Source: Lumbricus rubellus (taxonomy: Eukaryota; Annelida; Clitellata; Crassiclitellata; Lumbricidae). From it: a DNA stretch of 64,000 nt. Shown here in pieces: positions 55,853 to 64,000 of this stretch. Under the pieces are notes generated by a model. The model saw only the letters and a program-made list of their open reading frames with translations. It did not search any database and was not told the DNA's origin. A program made the position numbers and the translations under genes. How positions within the stretch are numbered: position 1 is the stretch's first letter; each line of letters starts with the position of its first letter. Location: the NCBI GenBank assembly GCA_945859605.1, contig OX243818.1, forward strand, positions 40,703,596 through 40,767,595, in the 5' to 3' direction.

Positions 55853-56221
55853 GCATATACCCGAATCCCAAGCTGTATAGCACTTTAGATATATTTTATT
55901 TCCGTAAACTGGAAGTTGGATGAAAGATGAAAACATGATATTACTGTTGAGGTATTGCAATATCATTAGAAGCTGGATGAGCATATTAATTAGTAGAAGT
56001 AGAAGTTGGATGAGCGACGAAATCATGATTTTATGCTGAATTGTAACCATAAAACTAAAGGCTGGATGAACGATCAAAATATTGTTAGTTGAAGTAGAAG
56101 TTGGATGAATAACGGAACTGTGATATAGTAGAATTAGAAGTTGGATGAGCGATGAAAAAAGGAATAAAACATGTTTTAAATAATTTTACGTTGCTATACG
56201 GCTTGGGATTCGGGTATATGC
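55853..56221. mobile_element. 9-bp-duplication MITE with GAAGTTGGATGA repeats
   Basis: Duplication TACCCGGCT at 55844-55852 and 56222-56230. Inverted ends GCATATACCCGAATCCCAAG and GGATTCGGGTATATGC. Inside are six spaced copies of AGAAGTTGGATGA at intervals of about 40-45 bp, all on +. Nine-bp duplications fit Mutator-like or foldback elements. Confidence 0.8.
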
Positions 56222-56339
56222 TACCCGGCTACGGATCCAATGCCTATTTGGAGCATAGAGACAAGCGAGATTTCACTAAGCTTTCGACGCCGTGCTAATA
56301 AGTCATTTTTAGCCGGCCAAATGGGCGTGATGTAAAACC

Positions 56340-56640
56340 TGTCAGACAAACAGAAGTTGGATTGACTAAAATAGTCTGCTTAAATAGAAGCTGGATTGAT
56401 GGAAATAACGCTTAGGAAAGGGAAGCTGGAAGAAGGTTCCATTATTGATTAAATATAAGCTGGATGTATGAATAGAATGGTAGATATATGGAAGCTGGAT
56501 AGATTATTTTCATTCATGCATTTCAGTATGAATCCAGCTTCTACTTAAGCTAGAAAACCATTAATCTATCTTCCATTTCAGAAAAGTTCTTATATCTATT
56601 TTAGCTACAAGAAACCTTCATCCAGCTTCCACTTGTCTTG
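56340..56640. repeat. GAAGCTGGAT / ATCCAGCTTC foldback core
   Basis: Five AGAAGCTGGATTGATG-like units on + are followed by a turn (GATTATTTTCATTCATGCAT) and three inverse units (ATCCAGCTTC). The turn is shared with 42180-42215 and 60130-60165. This is the interior of the FB family without its GACAACTGG arms. Confidence 0.7.
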
Positions 56641-57242
56641 CCTTTTCATTTTAGCAGAATATACTTTTATACTTTTACTTTACTGTAGCATAAATTACTG
56701 AATGCATAGGCCTACTTTGCCTACTTTCTATTACAAAGAATTCCAATAGCTTTTGGCATAGGCGTGCACATTGGTTTTTATTTCTCTATTTAGTTTATTG
56801 AACAGTTTTTTAATGAAACACTGTTTTAAATCAGTCAACTGCTCAAATTTTGTTAATTTTTTAGGCTATGCAACCATTAAATTCACATAAATGTAAAAAT
56901 TAGACAACCGATTTCCTCACTATCAAATTACTTATTCAGCCAATTATTGCTTAAGGGCAGACCAGTTTAATTTCCATTCTTCTGTTAGCGTGCATTAGCC
57001 CCCATTGATACGAATGCCACACAATAAATGTTGGATAACCGGCGAAATAATTTTAGAATACATCCTACGATAAACACATTTCAATGCTTTATTTTCAATA
57101 TCAATATTTTTATTCTAAAGAAATATATAGAAGACTCCCGAATGGGGAAACTGACCAGAATGCAATACCGTCTAGAAGTCGTACTGCGGTAAGTATGTGC
57201 AAATGATTTACAGTATCTAAAATTAACAAGGGGTACTAACGA
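56641..57242. other. No recognised gene
   Basis: AT-rich unique sequence, no terminal repeats or coding signals. Confidence 0.3.
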
Positions 57243-57331
57243 GGGCGGATACAGAAATTTTCGAAGAGGGGGCCAACATTTTCGGTGAAAATCTTTGCCA
57301 CACAAAATCTGATGACCTATTTTTTAGTCTC
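57243..57331. repeat. Inverted copy of a hAT MITE arm
   Basis: GGGCGGATACAGAAATTTTC … GATGACCTATTTTTTAGTC is the reverse complement of 57700-57783 over about 85 bp. Between lies another hairpin: AGTCTCATTATCTCAACCAT at 57327 and its inverse ending near 57465. Confidence 0.8.
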
Positions 57332-57537
57332 ATTATCTCAACCATACATCGTTCATACACAAATCTATTACGGTCAACTTGATGGTCGTATTTTTTTTAT
57401 TTTTCGGCCATTGGCTGAAGATTTGTTTATGAACGATGTATGTTTGAGATAATGAGACTGACCTTTAGACCGGTTGGACGTCTACGGTAGCAAGGATCAC
57501 CAAGTCCCCAGTTGCAGATGAAGGTCATACCCATTGA

Positions 57538-57786
57538 CAGGGGCGGATCCAGGGGCCAATCAAGGACGAGCCCCCGGACCTTCTCCATTTGGTTTCAACA
57601 AGCATTAAATCAATGCAGCGGGAGAGAAAAGTAGGGAAAAGGTCATCAGTTCGGAAAAGGGGAAATTGGTATATTTTTCAGACATTTCGACCAAACGACT
57701 AAAAAATAGGTCATCAGATTTTTTGTGGCAAAGATTTTCACCGAAAATGTTGGCCCCCTCTTCGAAAATTTCTGTATCCGCCCTTG
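57538..57786. mobile_element. hAT MITE, short
   Basis: Ends CAGGGGCGGATCCAGGGG and CTGTATCCGCCCTTG. Flanks CCCATTGA and GCCATTGA are an 8-bp duplication with one mismatch. It contains one GACTAAAAAATAGGTCATCA unit, shared with 48972-49566. Confidence 0.7.
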
Positions 57787-58822
57787 GCCATTGACAAAAA
57801 AGCGATTAAGTGACGTTTACCTATTGGAATTATTTTACAATTAATTATCTCCTCCAGTTATAGCATTTTGAGAAACGCATGGGCTAGGCCTATGTGTATT
57901 AACTGACCATCGAGGTTAATAACTGAATGGTCGTATTTTAGATGACCTCTGACTGATGCGTGTGCATGAACAGAGGAAGTGGGCCAATGGTGTGATGGTC
58001 GAGAGATGACAATGACCCTTAGGCCGATTGGGCTTAGGCTACATGTAGGCCTATATCGGAGCAAAGATCACCAAATCCATAATTGCAGACGAAGGCAATG
58101 GACATTGACAAGTCAGGCATAAAAAGCAATTAAGTGACGTTTAATCGTAATCGTAATCTCGAGACTTCTACAGCGCCAACAAAAAAGCAAAGTAACGGAA
58201 ACCAGCTTATTCACAGCTGTGGTATAGCAATTGTGTGCAAAATATCTCTGTCAGCTATGGAATTTCGGGAACGTAAAACGTATACAGCACGTTATTACGC
58301 AACATTCAAAATTAACTAGTGATGGACCTAAACTAAGTCAAGCTCAGAAACCCGTCTAATTGGACAAGTTACAAATGTAGTCATGTCTCCAGCTAAATAA
58401 TTTAATAATGTTAGTGACACGTAAAGGCTATAAAATAAATTATAATAGAGGGAATGTAAAATAAATTATAGGCTTGACTGTTAAAGTTGTAATGTAGTTT
58501 ATCTAATAACATGTAGGCCTAATGCCAATAAACAGTACGTTGGAGAAACATTGAGACAACTCTGCGAAAGGCTAACGGACCATAGATCTAATATAGTAAC
58601 CCTTAAGGACACCCCCAATAGAAAAACACTTTACCTTACCGGACCATTCACTAGCTAACATAACAATAACTCCAATAGACACGGTTACTGCGGCTGAGCT
58701 TTCTGCTTGTAGGGGTGACGTAAAGAAGCTCAGAGGCAAGATACTACAGAAGGAAAAATACTGGCAACATCAACTATTTTTTTTGGTTCTCAAATCAACC
58801 GTAGGCCTAAATATAATATTAA
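57787..58822. other. Non-coding; diverged direct repeat
   Basis: A block around AGCGATTAAGTGACGTTTA (57800) recurs as AGCAATTAAGTGACGTTTA (58123). The upstream GGATCACCAAGTCCC also recurs as AGATCACCAAATCC. This indicates a duplication of about 330 bp, one copy of which received the hAT MITE. No gene. Confidence 0.5.
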
Positions 58823-59324
58823 CCCTCAGGCTACCAAGCTTTTTTGTAACACTGACTACCAAGGGGGGTGGTTACCACCCCCCTGGATTTTGGGTTTGGT
58901 TTGAGATATCATAACTTGTAATACACCAATGGATTCAGCATTCATTTCTGCACAACATGAAATATTTAGGTTTAAAATATATGAATGCACCTCGAAGTTA
59001 TGAATTTTTTCCATGAGCAGTTGAGCACCCGTAGATTTTACAAAACGTGTACTTACGCATAAGTAAAATGTTGGATTCTGTGTGATTTACGTATGCAAGA
59101 ATAGTTTATAAATAATAAAGTCAAATATTCAACTATAAAAGCTAGTTGCAAGTTTTTTTAGGTACAATCAAAACAAAAACCATGAACATCTATCGACAAT
59201 GAATAGGAAACAAAGAAATTATGCCATTGTCGGTTTGCGTCGGAAAAAAATCGACATTTTCACACATTTTCATTTTTTTAGCACTTCCGGTCATCAAAAG
59301 ACAAATTAATTGGTATGTAAAAAT

Positions 59325-60995
59325 TAGACCTGGGAGTCGACCCCAATAAGTCGACCCCAGTCGACTTGGCCATCCCAAGTCGGGTCGGGTCGGTTTTGCT
59401 CACCGCAACTGACCCCAAGTCGAATTTTGTAGAGAGAAGTCACTTCAAGTTGTTTTTACCTCAAGTCGACTTAAACCGACTTGAGACACAAACATAGTTA
59501 AATTTTGTCACTTCAAACCAATTATCGTGAGACCAGGACAACATTTAAACAGCTTTTGTATTGAATGTGTTTACAAGAATGAATGAGGCCTTTGTTAAAC
59601 ATAGACTTAGCCCACTGTTTATTTTACCGGTAGACTATCGTGCAGACTGCCGTCTGCCGATCTATTCATATAATTTGCTATTCAATGCTAAAACGTCACG
59701 CTTAGGCATGCGCTTTATTAAGATGGTGAAACAAAAATGTTACTAAAATATTAGCACATCTTGTGCGGTTCCACGACAACTGGTTCACCGAGAACTGGTT
59801 CAACGACAACTGACTGGTCCACGGACAATTCGTTCACCGACAGCTGGTTCACGACAAATGCTACAAGACAATATTATTGGAGCTGGATTGATGAAAATAT
59901 TCTTGCACAAACTGGAACTGGATTGATGAAAATATTTGTGCTGAAATTGGAGCTGGATTGGTTAAAGTGTTCATGCTTAAACTGGAGCTGAATTGATGAA
60001 AATGTTCTTGTTTAAATTGGAACTGGATTGATAAAAACGCCGGTGAAATTGAAGCTGGATAATGGTAATTTTATATCTGAAGTAGAGGCTGGATTAATGA
60101 ATAGAATGCTTGATAAATGGAAGCTGGATGGATTATTTTCATTCATGTATTTCAACATGCATCCAGCTTCCATTTCTCAAGCCCTTTATAATTAATCCGG
60201 CTTCCATTTCCCAATAGTTATTTTGTCAATCCAGCTTCTATTTCACCTATACGCAACCTTCATCCATTTTAGATTCACCATTTGCCGGTGAGCCAATAAT
60301 ATTGTCGTGTATCAATGGTCGTGAACCAGTTGTCGGTGAACGAATTGTCCGTGGACCAATTGTCGTTGAACCAGTTGTCGGTGAACCAGTTGTCGTGACA
60401 CCATCTTGTGCTTATCAAGACATGAACATGAGCAAATAGTGAACCAGTCCGCGGTTTCCATTTTTTAAAAATCTTAGACCTTGCGCGTTTTACAATTTTT
60501 TTTATTAATAATAGTAACAATAAAAAATAATAATAATGAGTGAAATATGAATAATCACAGACAATGGACAAGCTAAATTCATAGGCCTAATAATTTGCCG
60601 TCACATTGTCGATCTAGGCTACTAGATGGCCCGAAGCATCACAAAACTATTCAAACTGAAACACAAACAGCCTGAAATGGGCTTAATAAAATTTTAGCAA
60701 ATTCATGCATCAATTAAGTGTTGAGGCCTCATTGCTCATTGGTAGGCCTATATGAAATTAATGCTTGCCAGGAAAAATTGGCTTGACTTTTGTAGTAGGC
60801 CTAGTAGTCGTACGTAGACCTAGGCTATAATGGCTATTTTCATGTCAGAAGTCGACTTCAAGTCGAAAGTCGGTTGTTTTTTTGCCAAGTCGGGTCAAGT
60901 CGTTTTGACTGCAAGAAGTCGACTTCAAGTCGACCTCAAGTCACTTTAGGGTCAAGTGGGGTCAGATTAGCTGACCAAAGTCACTCCCAGGTCTA
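59325..60995. mobile_element. hAT-like element carrying a foldback
   Basis: Exact duplication GTAAAAAT at 59317-59324 and 60996-61003. Ends TAGACCTGGGAGT and ACTCCCAGGTCTA are perfect inverse copies. Sub-terminal AAGTCGACTT-type palindromes repeat at both ends (59335-59480 and 60845-60960). It is confirmed by the uninterrupted homologue at 4265-4280. Confidence 0.92.
59767..60402. mobile_element. Foldback element FB-2
   Basis: Exact 9-bp duplication ATCTTGTGC at 59758-59766 and 60403-60411. Arms start GGTTCCACGACAACTGG and end CCAGTTGTCGTGACACC, made of repeated ACAACTGGTTCACCG 15-mers. The interior carries about five AACTGGAGCTGGATTGATGA-like units, the turn GATTATTTTCATTCATGTAT, then inverse units. 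Same family as FB-1. Confidence 0.9.
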
Positions 60996-61062
60996 GTAAA
61001 AATAGCCCTAAAGCCCCTCTATAGAATGACATAATTTACTTCTCTTAAAAAATAAATTTTGG

Positions 61063-61580
61063 ATATCTTCTTCTTCTTTAGGTAAGCTGCCTCTCGGCAG
61101 ATCCAGATGCCCAACGACGCCACTCTTCTCGATGTTGTGCTTTTTCTTTGAGTCTTCCATATCCATCCTCCATCATCCAATCCAAGAACTTTTCCCTAGG
61201 TCTTCCTCTTCCCCTCTTCCCCTCCATTTTACCCTCCACTATGTCTCTTTGCAAGGAGTTGCCTCTCAGTACATGTCCTATCCAGTTCCTCTGCCTTGTT
61301 CTTATTGTATTCATCAACGATCTTTCCTCTTCCACCTTCTTCAGTGCTTCTTCATTTGATTTATGTTCTGTCCAGCTGATCCTTTCCATCCTTCTCCATA
61401 TCCACATCTCGAACGTTTCTATTCGTTTGACATCCTCCTTTCTCATCGTCCAGGTCTCTGCTCCGTACAGTGTGACGCTCCAGATCAGTGCCTTGACCAT
61501 TCTTTTCTTGATGTCTCGACTCATTCCTCCTTTCAGTAGCTCTTTCCTTTTCGTGAACGCTTCTTTCCCCATTCATGGGC
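61063..61580 (-). pseudogene. LINE reverse-transcriptase C-terminal fragment
   Basis: The minus frame 61572-61078 is intact for 164 codons: KEAFTKRKELLKGGMSRDIK, LIWSVTLYGAETWTMRKEDV, RQRNWIGHVLRGNSLQRDIV, GKRGRGRPREKFLDWMMEDG. This is the thumb and terminal domain of an RTE/Jockey-type LINE. The 3' tail is GAAGAAGAA at 61062-61080. 5'-truncated. Confidence 0.8.
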
Positions 61581-61588
61581 GTCCGCAG

Positions 61589-62695
61589 CAGGGCCGTGTT
61601 TAACACAGGTCCATTCGGTGCGGTGCACCGAATGCCCCTGAGCCGAGAATTTTATTGCTATTGACCAAATGTATTTTGCGAGTCTCAGTGTTATCTAAAC
61701 CTTTTGTAAAATCAGTAATTGTAAGAAACCAATTAATTTAACTAACTTCGCTGACTTTGCGTGATTGCTTACTGACCCGCCACAGCCGACAAACTACGTA
61801 GGCTAGCCTATCGAACAGCAGGTTTTTGTAAAATGACTAATATTTCAAGATCAGGTTTGTTTCAGAACACAAAGTGTTAACGGGCTCTATGAAGTGTATT
61901 ATGCCTACTCTTAACCTAAAAAAAGTCCGGCCAGTTACTTTGGGTCTTCTAGTAGTCTACTACTCTGTATTAAGTATTTTGGTATGACCAAGGATAAATC
62001 ATAAGCATAGGCGTAGGAGAGGGGGTCCAGAGGGGCAAATACCCCACATTTCGGGCGTCTGATTTTTGGGGCAAGCAGACCCGGAAAAATAAAAAAGTTC
62101 AACAAAATCTTCGGGCAAACGTACCGGATGACTAAACAAAAAGGTCGTCAGAATTTTCGGAGAAAAAGTAACGAGAAATTTCAGAAGAATTCGGTCGGAT
62201 GACTAAAAACAAAGGTCGTCAGAATTTTCGGGCAAAAAGTAACGAGAAATTTCAGAAGATTTCGGTCGGATGACTAAAAACAAAGGTCGTCAGAATTTTC
62301 GGGCAAAAAGTAACGAGAAATTTTCTTAAGATTTCGACCGGATGAAACAAATTTTGGGTTACAAAAGTTTCATTTTCGCCCCCCCCCCTCCACTGCTAGA
62401 ATGTCCCCTACGCCTATGATCATAAGTGGAATATTAAGAAAAACTTCTTGACTCAGCGAACAGGTCATACAGAGAGTAAAAGTGTAGCTACCAAAAGCTC
62501 TATAATAGGACGATATAAATTTCTTTATGATAATTATAGGCTATATAGTATCTATAGACTATAGGCCTACTTATTTACACATGGCCGTAGATTTTGGCAA
62601 ACCAATGGCCGCTCGAACGACACTAGCCTAATTGCGGCTATGCTCCTGCGGTAGCATTTTGCACCGACACTCAAAGAACCTTAAACACGGCCCTG
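61589..62695. mobile_element. hAT-like element in a larger GGCGTCCGCAG repeat
   Basis: Exact duplication GTCCGCAG at 61581-61588 and 62696-62703. Ends CAGGGCCGTGTTTAACAC and TTAAACACGGCCCTG are inverted. 1107 bp, with another hAT MITE inside (62006-62418). It interrupts a repeat starting CATGGGCGTCCGCAGGGGGG, whose GGGCGCAAGTGCGCCCCCC resumes at 62704. Confidence 0.9.
62006..62418. mobile_element. hAT MITE with internal minisatellite (nested)
   Basis: Exact duplication ATCATAAG at 61998-62005 and 62419-62426. Ends CATAGGCGTAGGAGAGGGGG and CCCCTACGCCTATG. The interior has about four tandem units of roughly 66 bp with GGTCGTCAGAATTTTCGG and GATGACTAAAAACAAAG, clearly cognate to the units in 48972-49566. 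Confidence 0.9.
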
Positions 62696-62703
62696 GTCCG
62701 CAG

Positions 62704-63117
62704 GGGGGCGCAAGGGGGCGCAAGTGCGCCCCCCTGGATTTTTCGAATATTTGCAGATAACTCTAGAGTCTAGATTACTTTGCTATGATTAACAATGCGA
62801 TTTTCCACATGATTATCGGCGTGTCATACAAGTTGAACGTATAATTTCTATCTTTCTTTGGACGCATAGCATATATATATATGTAGCCTATAGAATTTTC
62901 TCGTGGTAATATGGAAATTCATACTGTTAACCCAATATACGACAAAATGCATTCAGTCGTGTCATCTAATTGCCAAGTAATTGGTATCGTGTTCTTTTTA
63001 ACAGCGGCTCTTGTGTTGTTTCTGGCGATCACTGCGAGATAACAAATCTAGCCGCGGTGAAACGCGAATAGTCATATATATTCACACAAGCATAAAAATT
63101 ATATAGGCATATACATG

Positions 63118-63161
<44 letters not shown>

Positions 63162-63328
63162 TAATTGGCACTGGCTGGAGCGACTGTCTCTGACTCTGAC
63201 TAAGAAATCAGATTCTTCCCTTGATGCCAGCCAATACGCGCTTGGCCACACTTTAAATATAGCCCTCTAGCTTCGGAACTATATATTGCAATCCTATATT
63301 ATACATGGGGGTCCTGGGGTACTACACA

Positions 63329-63361
<33 letters not shown>

Positions 63362-64000
63362 TATAATAGGAATATGTGCATTATTATTATTATACACGAT
63401 GCATTGACTCATCCTTGGTTGACTTCAGAAAGAGGATGAAAGATCGAGAGAGCGAGGGTGCCAGCGAGAGACAGAGAGGAAGAGGTAGAACTTAAAAGGG
63501 ACAGATAAAGAAAGGAAGAGGAGGGATAGAAGAGAAAACATCACATCAGAGTTGATACTTGATATACATATATATATATATATATATGGCACATATATTA
63601 TATACAATTATATATACTGTGGGAGGGGAGAGAGAAGCGATGAGTAGTGAGCAGAGGAATCTAGTCACCACCTCTATCTGAGGAAAGTTACGACCTTGCT
63701 GACAGATCTGATTGAGGAATTTGAGGTCCCAACACGAGGGATCAAAAGCTTTCCGCTCGAGGCAGAGCATAGGGAAATTTGTTAGGAACGGAACAGGCAG
63801 TCAAGGGTGTTCATTTTCGCTTGAAGTTAAGTTCTATAAACGGTCATACATGTATTTAAACAACTAAATACCGGTAGGCCTATCTATAGCTTACAGCCGG
63901 CACCATAGAAATTAAAGTTATTCAATACGGTATACGCTTATGTGAGGATATAACATGGATTCATTCGTTCAACAACCAGTGACGACCGTTTATCAGGTCT
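62704..64000. other. Window end; no recognised gene
   Basis: Starts with the rest of the GGCGCAAGTGCGCCCCCC repeat. (TA)n runs lie at about 63118-63160, 63330-63362 and 63569-63590. No coding region is seen; purine-rich GAGAG tracts near 63420-63540 are non-coding in appearance. Confidence 0.4.

Larger units (their letters stand above)
58823..61062. mobile_element. MITE family A, copy 2, interrupted
   Basis: Starts CCCTCAGGCTACCAAG right after TTAA (58819-58822) and aligns with 3755-4345 through CTGGATTTTGGGTTTGG and ATGGATTCAGCATTCATTTC to CTATAGAATGACATAATTT. A hAT sits inside (59325-60995). The copy breaks at about 61062 where a LINE tail entered; its right end is not found. Confidence 0.7.

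Overview
This is 64 kb of metazoan nuclear DNA, most likely from a marine invertebrate. I cannot name the taxon. Nothing is prokaryotic: there are no operons apart from a captured virus-like element, introns and splice sites are visible, and intergenic DNA is AT-rich. The window is packed with transposable elements and microsatellites, and the palindrome TAGGCCTA recurs throughout.

Host genes are sparse and all on the + strand. The best locus lies at 44.9-51.4 kb. It has an F-box-like exon, a CARD (death-fold) exon, an exon of about 110 residues that resembles a TRADD-N-type module, and a terminal NHL-like beta-propeller exon. An orphan paralogous propeller exon sits at 15.05-15.9 kb. The combination suggests an expanded family of signalling or innate-immune type proteins. 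The exon linkage is inferred, not proven.

The centre of the window (19.9-38.0 kb) is a nest of insertions that the sequence itself documents. A TA-rich simple-repeat tract contains a Helitron (20056-20906) and a mariner-type transposon (21188-37963, TA duplication). The mariner transposase is split by a CR1/L2-like LINE (21781-37460, duplication ACTAAAAC). That LINE's second reading frame is split by a short 5'-truncated LINE copy (24444-24977, duplication GTCTCC) and by a Polinton/Maverick (25028-33807, duplication TGAGTG). The Polinton integrase is split by a 715-bp element (29791-30505, duplication AATT), which holds a 220-bp hAT-like MITE. The Polinton encodes, on the minus strand, a RING protein, packaging ATPase, two proteins of unknown role, integrase with chromodomain, two tandem penton-like capsid genes, a core-like protein, a double-jelly-roll major capsid protein and an adenain-type protease. 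It has no polymerase and carries several gene breaks.

The rest is layered repeats. 0-10 kb: a LINE ORF1 broken by a TTAA-type MITE, a foldback around a CATA/TATG microsatellite, and a 2.9-kb element filled with AACCAGTTTG repeats. 10-20 kb: RTE-like LINE tails, Helitrons, two hAT elements and a solo LTR. 38-44 kb: a palindromic mariner, a second Polinton remnant with the start of PolB cut by a hAT, and a foldback element. 48-64 kb: several hAT MITEs with internal minisatellites, an unclassified 1.5-kb transposon, foldbacks with GAAGCTGGATGA repeats, and LINE tails. Many of these calls rest on matched terminal inverted repeats plus target-site duplications read directly from the sequence.
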